Of a DNA stretch of 64,000 bases, positions 27,559 through 39,948 are shown one piece after another. Position 1 is the first letter of the stretch; every line of letters starts with the position of its first letter. This DNA is from Acinetobacter pittii ATCC 19004 = CIP 70.29 (GTDB lineage Bacteria > Pseudomonadota > Gammaproteobacteria > Pseudomonadales > Moraxellaceae): contig NZ_KB849786.1 of the NCBI RefSeq assembly GCF_000369045.1, forward strand, positions 1,090,383 through 1,154,382, written 5' to 3'. The position numbers and the translations under genes were made by a program. A model generated the notes under the pieces. The model was not told the origin of the DNA. It saw only the letters and a program-made list of their open reading frames with translations, and ran no database searches.

Positions 27559-28404
27559 TCAAGATAAAAGCAATGTGGGATCTTTTAATCCAATTTTGAT
27601 TTTTGTGCTAGCCACGAGGTCTTTTTCATCTGTTTGGTTGGGGTGAAAGTCAAAGCGATAATAATCAAAAAATTGGGGGATCAATGTTCTATATTGTTTA
27701 TTCGCAAAACTAAAGAACTTACGCCAAGATTTGAAATTTAAAAGTTGATGATCCCGTTTCATAAGAACAAATTGATAAATTGTTGAAAAACCGGTAATCA
27801 AAAATAGACTTAAAGTAAAGACTGTAATGCGAGGAAGGTATGCACTTAAGCCGCTTCCATATAAATGTTGATAGAGATCAAAGGCCACAGCTTTATGTTC
27901 AGTTTCTTCAATACTATGCCATAGCCATAAATTGCGAATAGTTGAGTCCGTCATCAATTCATTAACGGATTGCATCATACTAACCACAAGTACTGCTGTG
28001 TAATGTTCTAGACCTACTGTTACAAGCAAATTCCATTTTTTACTAAAAACTTTTTCAATAGTTTTTAAAACGATGCCAGTTACTTTTTCTAAAGATTGAG
28101 GATCTAAACCATATTGCTGTGCACTTACATGAAAAGCATGATGTTCTTTAGAGTGCATTGCTTCTTGGCCAATAAAAGCACTGATTTCCCGATCTAAAAT
28201 TTCATTCGACTTTGCTTTGGCGCGTAAAGCTCGAACAGAGCGAACAAAATATGATTCACCTTCAGGGAACAATGTTGATAAACCAGTAAAATAATGTGTA
28301 AAAGTAGGCTCGTTATTACACCAGTAGCGAGGTACGTTTTCAAAATTATAGTCCATACGACGGACTGGAAATGAGGCGGGGGCACGATTTGATACTGTAT
28401 TCAT
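27559..28404 (-). CDS. Predicted metal-dependent hydrolase (PF10118-like)
   Basis: A 281-residue protein with FIGQEAMHSKEHHAFH near residue 80 and WHSIEETEHKAVAFDLY near 165. This Glu/His pattern resembles ferritin-like di-iron or other metal sites of the PF10118 family. A hydrophobic stretch (TVFTLSLFLITGFSTIYQFVL) may be a membrane segment. The family is often labelled metal-dependent hydrolase, but activity is unproven, and a di-iron oxidase-like role is also possible. The ATG at 28404 has GGAG upstream; an ATG at 28455 lacks one. It lies beside lipid-type hydrolases. Confidence 0.75.
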   Translation of the reverse strand: MNTVSNRAPASFPVRRMDYNFENVPRYWCNNEPTFTHYFTGLSTLFPEGESYFVRSVRALRAKAKSNEILDREISAFIGQEAMHSKEHHAFHVSAQQYGLDPQSLEKVTGIVLKTIEKVFSKKWNLLVTVGLEHYTAVLVVSMMQSVNELMTDSTIRNLWLWHSIEETEHKAVAFDLYQHLYGSGLSAYLPRITVFTLSLFLITGFSTIYQFVLMKRDHQLLNFKSWRKFFSFANKQYRTLIPQFFDYYRFDFHPNQTDEKDLVASTKIKIGLKDPTLLLS

Positions 28405-28597
28405 TCTAGGCTCCAATCTTCTTTTAATTAAAGTTCCAAAAAGGAACTTGATCAAAAACTACATCGCCCTATATCTATCGTCAATGCTTTTTTTGGCAGA
28501 AAAAGTAGATTGTCCCTAATTGATAACTAAGAAAACTTTAAAGATAAATAGAAAGAAAAGTAAAACTTATTATTGTGTTGATAATTTAAATAATATT

Positions 28598-28629
28598 TAA
28601 AAAGCCCAAACTGATGGTTCAATTTGGGC
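28598..28629 (-). terminator. Intrinsic terminator after the Pro/Glu/Lys-rich lipoprotein
   Basis: On the minus strand GCCCAAA and TTTGGGC (28604-28629) form a seven-base stem with a 12-base loop followed by TTTTT. It is about 17 bases after the lipoprotein stop. Confidence 0.75.
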
Positions 28630-28645
28630 ATATTCGCATACGAAC

Positions 28646-29089
28646 TTAGTTCTTAAGCGCTGGAGTAGCAGCCGCAATTGCAGCAGCAACAGCATCATCT
28701 TCACTTTGAGCTGGTTCAGCTGGCTTAGATGGTTTTGGCTCTGCTTTTGGTTCAGGTTTTGGCTTCGGTTCTGCTTTAGGTTGCTCAGAAACATTTGTTT
28801 GTGAATTTTGCTCAGCTTGCGCAGGGCGAGTTTCACGGCGAATTTCAGTTGTCGTATTTGCTGTTTCTTCGCGATGCACCTCAACTTGCGTTGGTTCCTG
28901 AGTTTGAGCTTCTTCAGTTTGAACACTTTCTAGAGACTCAAATTTTGCAGGTTCAGCAGGTGTAGGTTCTGAAACAGCAGTTTCAACCTTTTCTTGCTCT
29001 TCTTCTTTAGGTGTTTCTTTTTTGACACATGCGGTTAACAATAGTCCAGCAGCAATTGCAGCACAGATTAAAAGTTTTTTATTTGCCAT
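28646..29089 (-). CDS. Small Pro/Glu/Lys-rich lipoprotein
   Basis: A 147-residue protein with a signal and lipobox (AAGLLLTAC) starting at the ATG 29089 (MANKKLLI). After the lipid Cys it is highly charged and low in complexity: KKETPKEEEQEKVE, then the proline-lysine run KPKPEPKAEPKPSKP, ending in AAAIAAATPALKN. No folded domain is seen. Such extended segments can span the periplasm, as in TonB-like or peptidoglycan-tethering proteins. The role is unknown. It is divergent from pyrG. Confidence 0.75.
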   Translation of the reverse strand: MANKKLLICAAIAAGLLLTACVKKETPKEEEQEKVETAVSEPTPAEPAKFESLESVQTEEAQTQEPTQVEVHREETANTTTEIRRETRPAQAEQNSQTNVSEQPKAEPKPKPEPKAEPKPSKPAEPAQSEDDAVAAAIAAATPALKN

Positions 29090-29246
29090 TGTCCTAAACA
29101 ACATTTAATTGAGGAGCTGGCATTATAACAGCAAAAGAGAATGAAAAAATCATGTGAGATTGACCTAAATTTTTATTAAAAATGCTGATAGAATAGCCAG
29201 TTGTTTAATGATCTTTGAATTGATGCGGTTTGACTTTGCTTTATAG

Positions 29247-30950
<1,704 letters not shown>

Positions 30951-30980
30951 TGCGATTTTAAATAAACTGGGAAAGTTTAA

Positions 30981-31838
<858 letters not shown>

Positions 31839-31850
31839 GTTGTTTTATAA

Positions 31851-33191
<1,341 letters not shown>

Positions 33192-33230
33192 TCTTTAAAT
33201 AAAAAGTTAAAATTAATTTTTTAACATTTG

Positions 33231-33273
33231 AAGGTGCTATTTTCTGTTTTTAATAGGAAATAGCACCTTTTTT
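33231..33273 (+). terminator. Intrinsic terminator after eno
   Basis: AAGGTGCTATTT (33231-33242) and AAATAGCACCTT (33258-33269) form a twelve-base stem followed by TTTTTT. It also borders the end of the convergent DUF421 gene. Confidence 0.9.
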
Positions 33274-33274
33274 A

Positions 33275-33952
33275 TTATCCTAATCGGCGTGTTTTTAAAG
33301 ACTCAGCCCAACTGTGATGTTTACAGCGGGTACATTCTTGATCGATCTTATTTAAAATTTTTGTTTCACCACATTTCATACATGAATAAAAAGTATTAAG
33401 TTTCAGTACATCGGCTTTAATGTAGGCATCAGGGAATAGTGGCAAGCCCCATTTTACATCTTCATCCTCAAAATAAAGCAGACTGAGAATACCGTCCGAC
33501 TCCAACAAGGCTGTTCTTACTTGTCCAAGGTGCTCAACATTTTGTTGACGCATTTCTGAGAAAAACTCATCATGCGAATATGATTGTTTTTGGAAATCTT
33601 TGTAGACTACAAGGCCATCCTTAACAATACAAAGCGCTTTTCCTTCTAGTAAATCTTCAATTTTTTTATGCTTTACCATACTCCATGTAGCAAAGCGATA
33701 AAGAAAAAGAATAACAACAAACGCGACGAAGGCATGGGCAATAGGTAAGTCTTCGGTAAACATCGGGTCACCGGCGGCTGAACCTAAACATAAAATAATG
33801 GCGAGTTCAAAAAGGGAGAGCTGACGTATACCTCGTTTACCGGATAATCTTAAAAAACTAATAATGATGATGAACATTACGGTACATCGAACCAAAATTT
33901 CTAAAACAAATTTCCAAGTCGTGTCACCAATGAAAATATTAAAAAAATCCAT
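33275..33952 (-). CDS. DUF421 (YetF-like) membrane protein with C-terminal four-Cys motif
   Basis: A 225-residue protein with about three N-terminal helices (LVRCTVMFIIIISFLRL; LFELAIILCLGSAAG; HAFVAFVVILFLYRFA). A DUF421 soluble domain follows, with LEGKALCIVKDGLVVYKDF, in which the short GxxxxIVKDG element is characteristic. The C-terminus adds CMKCGE...CTRCKHH, a CxxC-x13-CxxC pattern that looks like a zinc ribbon and is not part of standard YetF. YetF-family function is poorly known; roles in spore or envelope physiology have been proposed. It sits in the eno-ftsB interval, convergent with eno. Confidence 0.8.
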   Translation of the reverse strand: MDFFNIFIGDTTWKFVLEILVRCTVMFIIIISFLRLSGKRGIRQLSLFELAIILCLGSAAGDPMFTEDLPIAHAFVAFVVILFLYRFATWSMVKHKKIEDLLEGKALCIVKDGLVVYKDFQKQSYSHDEFFSEMRQQNVEHLGQVRTALLESDGILSLLYFEDEDVKWGLPLFPDAYIKADVLKLNTFYSCMKCGETKILNKIDQECTRCKHHSWAESLKTRRLG

Positions 33953-34317
33953 TTTTTTCTCCTTATTAAAATAGTTAGAAGAGATCCTTATAAATTCTTA
34001 ACAAAGTAAAAAATAAAAAAATATACTTTTTAGGTAGTTATTAGTTAAAAGCTCGAAATATATGTGACTTTTTATAAATTTATTTCAACTAATTCTCTAC
34101 GAAGAAGTTTACTGTTGATAGCGTGACCAAGCTGATTTGTTGCAAAGTAGATCTATTAAAAAGGTACTTTTACTTTATATGAGCTTGCATTTACATGAGA
34201 GATAAAAAATATAAAAGATATACTTTGTGAGTTATTTCTTATTATTAAATAAATTCTCCTTAAGAAAGATATGAATATGATTAATAATCAAAAATTTATT
34301 ATATTTAATAAGATAGT
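33953..34317. other. AT-rich intergenic region without a recognised gene
   Basis: This 365-base gap carries the upstream region of the DUF421 gene and the downstream end of the next lipoprotein gene. It is very AT-rich and shows no convincing gene, terminator or palindrome. One stretch, TTTGTTGCAAAGT near 34136, faintly resembles the end of an IS6-family element but has no partner. Confidence 0.5.
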
Positions 34318-34998
34318 TTAACGACAATTAGAGGTATAGGGGATGGCATCTAAACGTTTTTGAAAAGCATGAGGATCCATAATATTTTTATACATTTGTT
34401 GATAAGTTTTTTTGTGATCTTCAATATTATGATAGTCGATAATTTCTTGGAGTTTGTCTTTGTATTCTATATGGCCAGCATTGAACATCGCTGCATAGTG
34501 TCCCCATAAAGCATATTGATATCTTAAAGCAGCTTTTGGGATCAAATTTATCTCGGTTAAATAACTATTTGCAGTTTTTTCATAGCATTCTTTTATTTGA
34601 TAAGGGTCTCTTTTCATTTTGCTTAAAAAAATACATTGCATCTCTTGTAGCTTTGAACTATCTGTTTTAGCTAGTATTTTTTCGGTAACACTATATGCTT
34701 CATTAAGACAACCTAAATGTACAAGTATTTTGCGTTTAGTTTTTAAAATATTTAGGTTGTTCTCGTTAGAAGGTATCTTTTTCAATAATTTTTTAAATCT
34801 TAAGTGAGCAGTTGTTTGGTCTTGTTCTGTATTTAATTTGCAAATAATTTCATTATATTCATATATATAAGTATTAATTTTTTCATGTTGCTTATGGTTA
34901 TCCTTCATATTAATTATTTTTGAAGGACTATCATCAGTATGGTTATTACAAGCGCTCAAACCTAAGCTTACTAAAGAAAATGCTAAAACTTTATGCAC
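34318..34998 (-). CDS. Putative lipoprotein of unknown function
   Basis: A 226-residue protein with signal and lipobox (SLVSLGLSAC). The mature part is helical, Lys- and Asn-rich, with repeated Cys (positions near ICKL, LGCL, MQCI, KECYEK, SNCR) and helix-hairpin spacing that might be TPR-like. No family is recognised. Base composition is more AT-rich than the flanking housekeeping genes, consistent with accessory DNA. It lies divergent from the TonB receptor gene, with a Fur-like site between them. Confidence 0.6.
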   Translation of the reverse strand: MHKVLAFSLVSLGLSACNNHTDDSPSKIINMKDNHKQHEKINTYIYEYNEIICKLNTEQDQTTAHLRFKKLLKKIPSNENNLNILKTKRKILVHLGCLNEAYSVTEKILAKTDSSKLQEMQCIFLSKMKRDPYQIKECYEKTANSYLTEINLIPKAALRYQYALWGHYAAMFNAGHIEYKDKLQEIIDYHNIEDHKKTYQQMYKNIMDPHAFQKRLDAIPYTSNCR

Positions 34999-35250
34999 TA
35001 CAACTTGTACCTTTTATTCTCTCTTAAGAGGTTTGAGAAGAATAATAAAATATAAAAGAAAATACTGTTTAGTTTATTATTTTTTGAGTTAATCATAAAA
35101 CTAGTGCATAACATTTTATTGGCTAATTGAAAGAGCAATAAATTTAAAAGATGTGATGACCAAACAAGGTTTAAAGAGAGTGAAAATATATAAGTGATTA
35201 GAACCATTGATAATTTAATTTAAACAAATAGGAATAATTATTAATATATT

Positions 35251-35270
35251 GTTGATAACAATTATCATTC
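35251..35270. promoter_or_regulatory. Fur-box-like site upstream of the TonB receptor
   Basis: GATAACAATTATCATTC at 35254-35270 matches the Fur consensus (GATAATGATAATCATTATC-like) at most positions, about 105 bases before the receptor start. It predicts iron-repressed expression. Confidence 0.75.
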
Positions 35271-35372
35271 ATGTTAATTTTTGTGCCGACTTTTGCTGCT
35301 GTGTAACAAGGACCAAAGTAGCAAAAGGCTAAGGAATCTCGCACAGCACATTGGTTATTATGGAATTTTCTT

Positions 35373-37565
35373 ATGTACACTCCGCCCTTTAGAAAAGCGT
35401 TTACATCTCATCCCTTAGCACTTGCTATGGCTTTAATTGCTCCTTCAATTGTTTATGCAGATGAGACAAATGGAACAGCCACTTTAGAAACGATAAAAGT
35501 GCAAGCAGAAGAAGATTCCGCTGTTACCGAAGGTTCGGGCAGCTATACAGCAAAAAGCACAAATACTTCTACAAAATTAAATTTATCTCTTCGTGAAACA
35601 CCACAGTCGGTGAAGGTTTTAACCCGTGAATATTTAGATGATCGGAAAATCGATTCTTTTCAAGATTTAATGAACAATATTACGGGTGTTTCGACGTCAC
35701 GTACTGATGAGCGTCAGAAAGTTTATGCGCGTGGTTTTGAGGTAGATTATTACTTAATAGATGGAATACCGAGCACGATCAATTTAGGTACAGGGGACCT
35801 TGATTTAGATATTTATGATCGCGTCGAGGTGGTGAAAGGTGCTAATGGCCTAACCACAGGTGCGGGAAATCCAGCGATGGCGCTGAACATGATTCGTAAA
35901 CATGCAAACTCAAAAGAACTTAGTGGTAATGTCAGTACATCATTAGGCTCATGGAACTCTTGGAGTAGTTCGGCAGATATTTCTGCACCGCTTAACGCTG
36001 ATGGTTCATTGCGTGGACGTATGTTTGTGAAGCATTCTGATGAAAATTCATTTATGGATTTTTATGAGAAAGAACGGAATGTATTTTATGGTGCCCTTGA
36101 TTATGATCTGAGCGATAAAACAAGTATGTCACTTGGAGCTACTTATCAAGAATTGCATCGTGATGGTATCCGCTGGGGTGGTACACCTGCTTTTTATACT
36201 GATGGGACCCGTACCAATTTTTCTAGAAGCTTAACAGTAAGTGCGCCTTGGACATATTGGGATGTGAATACAACGGCAGTGTTTGCGAACTTAAAGCAGA
36301 ATTTATTTAATGACGTTAATTTAAATATTGCTTATACCTTCCGCAAAGAAGATACGGACTCAATGTTGTTATATACAGCTGGAAGAGTAGACAAGGCAAC
36401 CAACACCAGTCCATTAGAAAATCCAAATGATAATTCTGAGAATAAAACTGATTATGTTTCTGTATATGGAGCAAAAGCTGCGAGTGAAGAAAACAATATT
36501 GATATTTTTATTAATGCCCCATTTACGCTTTTTAATCATCCACAAGAAATCATTATTGGCGGATCTTGGAATAAGAATGAAAAGACCAAAGATCTTTTTG
36601 GTGGATCTAACAAAAACCAAGACATTGAAAAATATTTAGGTGGTCCGCTTAACTATAATGATATAGCTCAAGAGTTGCTTCAGCCTGTTGTTTTAAACGG
36701 CAAAAATGCACTCAATGAAACCACACAAACTGCTGCATATATTGCGGGTAAATTTCAAATTCTGGACCCTTTGAAAATTATTGCTGGTGCACGTTTATCT
36801 AACTGGAAATATAAATCTGAAAATGACAAAGGTAACCGTGAATTTAACAATGAATTAGCACCATATATTGGCGCTATTTATGATTTTGCCCAAGATCATT
36901 CTGTCTATGCGAGTTATACAGAAATTTTCAAACCTCAAGATCGTAAAGATGTAAATGATCAATATATTGACCCGATTAAAGGTAAGAGTTATGAGACCGG
37001 CTTAAAAAGTGAGTGGTTTGGAGGGCGTTTAAATACAGCATTGTCAGTATTTCGAATAGAACAGTCTAATTTTGCTGAATTGATACCTGGAGTATTTATT
37101 GTCCGTAATGGTATACAAACTACAGAACAGGCCTATCGCGCTGTAGATGGGGTTGAAAGTAAAGGCTTTGAGTTTGAAGCTGATGGGGAAATTAACGATA
37201 ACTGGGCTATTAATTTCGGTATTGCTAATTTTGAAGCAAAAGATGCAAAGGGTACGAAGGTTAATACGACAAACTCTCGAACAACTTCAAATTTATTTGT
37301 TAAGTACAAAGTTAATCAGTGGAGTGCAGGACTTGGCTTAAATTATAAGAGTAAATACTATACGGGTAGTGGAAGCTCTCGCATTGAGCAAGATGCTTAT
37401 GTTTTAGCAAGTGCGATGCTTGGCTATCAAGTAGATAAAAATATTAAACTTCAATTTAACATCGATAATATTTTTGATGAGAAATATTATGAAGGTATTG
37501 GTGAAAACTCAATGAACTGGGGAACACCACGAAATGCAACGCTGAGTGTTCGTTATAATTTTTGA
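35373..37565 (+). CDS. TonB-dependent siderophore receptor
   Basis: A 730-residue outer-membrane receptor for a ferric siderophore (FpvA/FhuE-like type). It has a signal peptide (ending ...IVYA-DE), then ETIKVQAE as the likely TonB box. The plug domain (residues ~75-190) has LRETPQSVKVLTREYLDD, GVSTSRTDERQKVYARGF and DRVEVVKGANGL. The barrel ends with GTPRNATLSVRYNF (C-terminal Phe). The ligand cannot be inferred; no siderophore synthesis genes are in the window. A Fur-like box is upstream, and a strong terminator follows. It separates eno from ftsB, as an accessory insertion would. Confidence 0.9.
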   Translation: MYTPPFRKAFTSHPLALAMALIAPSIVYADETNGTATLETIKVQAEEDSAVTEGSGSYTAKSTNTSTKLNLSLRETPQSVKVLTREYLDDRKIDSFQDLMNNITGVSTSRTDERQKVYARGFEVDYYLIDGIPSTINLGTGDLDLDIYDRVEVVKGANGLTTGAGNPAMALNMIRKHANSKELSGNVSTSLGSWNSWSSSADISAPLNADGSLRGRMFVKHSDENSFMDFYEKERNVFYGALDYDLSDKTSMSLGATYQELHRDGIRWGGTPAFYTDGTRTNFSRSLTVSAPWTYWDVNTTAVFANLKQNLFNDVNLNIAYTFRKEDTDSMLLYTAGRVDKATNTSPLENPNDNSENKTDYVSVYGAKAASEENNIDIFINAPFTLFNHPQEIIIGGSWNKNEKTKDLFGGSNKNQDIEKYLGGPLNYNDIAQELLQPVVLNGKNALNETTQTAAYIAGKFQILDPLKIIAGARLSNWKYKSENDKGNREFNNELAPYIGAIYDFAQDHSVYASYTEIFKPQDRKDVNDQYIDPIKGKSYETGLKSEWFGGRLNTALSVFRIEQSNFAELIPGVFIVRNGIQTTEQAYRAVDGVESKGFEFEADGEINDNWAINFGIANFEAKDAKGTKVNTTNSRTTSNLFVKYKVNQWSAGLGLNYKSKYYTGSGSSRIEQDAYVLASAMLGYQVDKNIKLQFNIDNIFDEKYYEGIGENSMNWGTPRNATLSVRYNF

Positions 37566-37595
37566 TATAGACATACTCATAAGTAACCGATTTAT

Positions 37596-37621
37596 AAAAG
37601 CCCTCAAAAGAGGGCTTTTTT
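37596..37621 (+). terminator. Intrinsic terminator after the TonB receptor
   Basis: AAAAGCCCTC (37596-37605) and GAGGGCTTTT (37610-37619) form a ten-base stem with an AAAA loop and a T tract. Confidence 0.92.
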
Positions 37622-37840
37622 GTGCGTAGATTGATTTATAAGCAGTTGTACTTATAAATATTATTTCCCTTTCAAATTCCATTCATTTTTGACAAAATGA
37701 AACATGTCACAATGGTCAATTAAAGTAATATGCCCATTAATAATTTTGCTTAAATTTTTGCAGGAATTTCGCATGCTACTTCTTAATTACTATACAATAC
37801 AATCTCTTAACGAAAGTTTTTAATTAAAAATCTTAATGAT

Positions 37841-38230
37841 ATGTTAGAAGTATTTCGATCCACTTCAAGCAAACTGATATTGCTACTGGTTATTGTTTTA
37901 GTAGCCATACTGCAATATCAATTTTGGTTAGGTGAGGGTGGTTATCTCCCTCATCAAGCTCTCATGCAACAAATTCAGCAACAAGCTGAAGTAAATGAAG
38001 AGCTTAAAGAACGAAACCGTATTTTGGCAGCAGAGGTTTTTGACCTGAAAAATGGTACAGAAGCAATAGAAGAACATGCTCGCCTTGATCTTGGTTTGGT
38101 TAAACCACATGAGACATTTGTTCAAATGAGTACCATCAGTACCCATTACAAGCCTATTTATATTGACCCGAACGCTAAAGTTGATTTGGAAACGAATGAG
38201 ACACCTGCATCCCCAGATATCCCAGACTAA
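37841..38230 (+). CDS. ftsB: Cell division protein FtsB
   Basis: A 129-residue bitopic inner-membrane divisome protein that works with FtsL and FtsQ. Short cytoplasmic start, one transmembrane helix (ILLLVIVLVAILQYQFWLG), then a periplasmic coiled coil (QQIQQQAEVNEELKERNRILAAEVFDLKNG) and the family ending EEHARLDLGLVKPHETF. It extends slightly beyond E. coli FtsB with an acidic Pro-rich tail. Its 3' end overlaps the start of ispD by 35 bases, as often found in this pair. Confidence 0.93.
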   Translation: MLEVFRSTSSKLILLLVIVLVAILQYQFWLGEGGYLPHQALMQQIQQQAEVNEELKERNRILAAEVFDLKNGTEAIEEHARLDLGLVKPHETFVQMSTISTHYKPIYIDPNAKVDLETNETPASPDIPD

Positions 38231-38912
38231 ATTATGGGCAGTTATTCCAGCTGCAGGGTCAGGAAGTCGATTTTCTAAAACTGAATTGAAACAGTATCAA
38301 TATATTCAGAATACGACTGTTTTAGAACATACTGTTCGGCGCATAAGTCAACTTCCATTAAATGGTTATGTTCTGGCAATTGGTACCCAAGATACTTTTG
38401 CTCAGACTCTCGCATTTCAAGATATAGATAAGGCCCATTTTTGTATGGGTGGGGCGGAACGAGTCCATTCGGTATTAAACGCATTAAATCATCTTTTAAC
38501 TTTTGCTGATGAAAATGATTGGGTACTTGTGCATGATGCAGCTCGGCCTTGTGTAACAATTGATTGTTTAAATGCGCTTGTGGCAAATGCAATTGAATCA
38601 AATCATAGTGCTATTTTAGCGATTCCTGTTCGTGACACTTTAAAACAGGTTGAGGCAAATAATCATATTAATAAAACGGTAAGTCGGGATTCATTATGGC
38701 AGGCTCAAACGCCTCAAATTTCTAAAATTGGGAAGCTCAAAAAAGCAATTGAATACGCTTTAGAAAATAACATTGCTATTACCGACGAGGCAAGCGCACT
38801 CGAATATATGGGTGAAACTGTGCAGGTTGTGATGGGGCGTTCTGATAATATTAAAATTACTTATCCTGATGATTTAGAGCTTGCACGTTTAATTTTACAA
38901 TCACAGTCTTAA
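38196..38912 (+). CDS. ispD: 2-C-methyl-D-erythritol 4-phosphate cytidylyltransferase
   Basis: Transfers CMP to methylerythritol phosphate in the MEP isoprenoid pathway. The 238-residue enzyme has AVIPAAGSGSRFSKTELKQY (CTP-binding GSGxR loop with the catalytic Lys), WVLVHDAARPCV, AIPVRDTLKQV and ITDEASALEYMG. The ATG at 38196 overlaps ftsB and has GGAA upstream; an in-frame TTG at 38163 is less likely. It ends about 350 bases before the pca operon. Confidence 0.94.
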   Translation: MRHLHPQISQTKLWAVIPAAGSGSRFSKTELKQYQYIQNTTVLEHTVRRISQLPLNGYVLAIGTQDTFAQTLAFQDIDKAHFCMGGAERVHSVLNALNHLLTFADENDWVLVHDAARPCVTIDCLNALVANAIESNHSAILAIPVRDTLKQVEANNHINKTVSRDSLWQAQTPQISKIGKLKKAIEYALENNIAITDEASALEYMGETVQVVMGRSDNIKITYPDDLELARLILQSQS

Positions 38913-39053
38913 GATAAAAATCGAATAATAGGTTGTAGTTTTAATTCTAAAATAGCCTAAGTAAATATTTCATTTCTACATATCTATTTATAAGAATTAA
39001 TGTTTTTTTACATCCCAAGTCTATAAGATTAGTTGAGTAATTTACTTAGATAA

Positions 39054-39093
39054 TGTTCGATCATCGAACAAAATATATTTATACCGAACAAAA
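39054..39093. promoter_or_regulatory. PcaU-type operator upstream of pcaI
   Basis: TGTTCGATCATCGAACA (39054-39070) is a perfect 17-base palindrome. Its right half, CGAACAAAA (39065-39073), is repeated exactly at 39085-39093, 20 bases on. A palindrome plus one direct repeat is the arrangement described for the Acinetobacter IclR-type regulator PcaU. The region from 38913 to 39258 (346 bases) contains no gene. Confidence 0.8.
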
Positions 39094-39258
39094 CTGTATG
39101 TAGCTTACTAGATCAAAATACGAAAATTATCAAAAATGTTTAAAAGGGAAATCTAAGGGAAACACTCGGGATTGAGTGAAATATTTATCTATTCTTCTCG
39201 CCTCAGTGTGCCTAACTCTCTTATCTCTCTTCTTCAATGAGCACAATGGAGTTGTCTA

Positions 39259-39930
39259 ATGATTGACAAAAGTAAGTCCTCACTAAGCGAGGTTCTATCG
39301 CAGATTAAAGATGGTGCAACCATTCTGATTGGTGGTTTCGGTACCGCAGGACAACCCGCTGAACTCATTGACGGTCTTATTGAACTCGGTGTTAAAGATT
39401 TAACCATCGTCAGTAACAATGCCGGTAATGGCGATTATGGTCTGGCGAAACTACTTAAAGCTGGTTCGGTTAAAAAAGTCATCTGCTCTTTCCCACGTCA
39501 GTCAGATTCTTATGTGTTTGATGAATTGTACCGTGCTGGAAAGATCGAGCTTGAAGTGGTCCCGCAAGGTAATCTGGCTTGCCGTATTCAGGCAGCTGGT
39601 ATGGGTCTAGGCGCTGTATTTACCCCAACAGGCTTTGGAACTCTTTTGGCCGAAGGTAAAGAGACCCGTGAGATTGATGGGAAAGATTACGTACTTGAAT
39701 ATCCAATCAAGGCTGACTTTGCCTTGATTAAAGCCTACAAAGGCGATCGCTGGGGCAATCTGGTTTACCGTAAATCTGCACGTAATTTTGGCCCGATTAT
39801 GGCGATGGCTGCTGATGTCACCATTGCTCAGGTTTCTGAAGTGGTAGAGCTAGGTGGATTAGACCCTGAGCACATTATCACCCCGGGTATCTTTGTACAG
39901 CACGTTGTACAAGTAGCGCCAGCACAGTAA
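39259..39930 (+). CDS. pcaI: 3-oxoadipate CoA-transferase subunit A
   Basis: Alpha subunit of the class I CoA-transferase that moves CoA from succinyl-CoA to 3-oxoadipate. The 223-residue protein has IGGFGTAGQPAELIDGL (the CoA-binding GGFG element), SNNAGNGDYGLA and RDRWGN-like segment GDRWGNLVYRKSARNF. It pairs with the pcaJ product. GGAG precedes the ATG. Together with pcaJ and pcaF it is visibly richer in GCC/CCG/GGC codons than pcaB onward, a composition step that supports a different recent history. It is the first gene of the pca-qui operon. Confidence 0.94.
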   Translation: MIDKSKSSLSEVLSQIKDGATILIGGFGTAGQPAELIDGLIELGVKDLTIVSNNAGNGDYGLAKLLKAGSVKKVICSFPRQSDSYVFDELYRAGKIELEVVPQGNLACRIQAAGMGLGAVFTPTGFGTLLAEGKETREIDGKDYVLEYPIKADFALIKAYKGDRWGNLVYRKSARNFGPIMAMAADVTIAQVSEVVELGGLDPEHIITPGIFVQHVVQVAPAQ

Positions 39931-39948
39931 GCAATAAGGAGAAATAAC

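Noticed and set aside
28597..28926. Lys/Leu/Gln-rich minus-strand ORF
   Set aside because: It overlaps the lipoprotein gene in another frame and has low-complexity shadow composition.
34136..34148. TTTGTTGCAAAGT as an IS6-family inverted repeat remnant
   Set aside because: Only about ten matching bases, no partner repeat, no transposase fragment and no target duplication.
34998..35207. 69-residue hydrophobic minus-strand ORF
   Set aside because: Very AT-rich, no ribosome-binding site, no family resemblance; probably chance.
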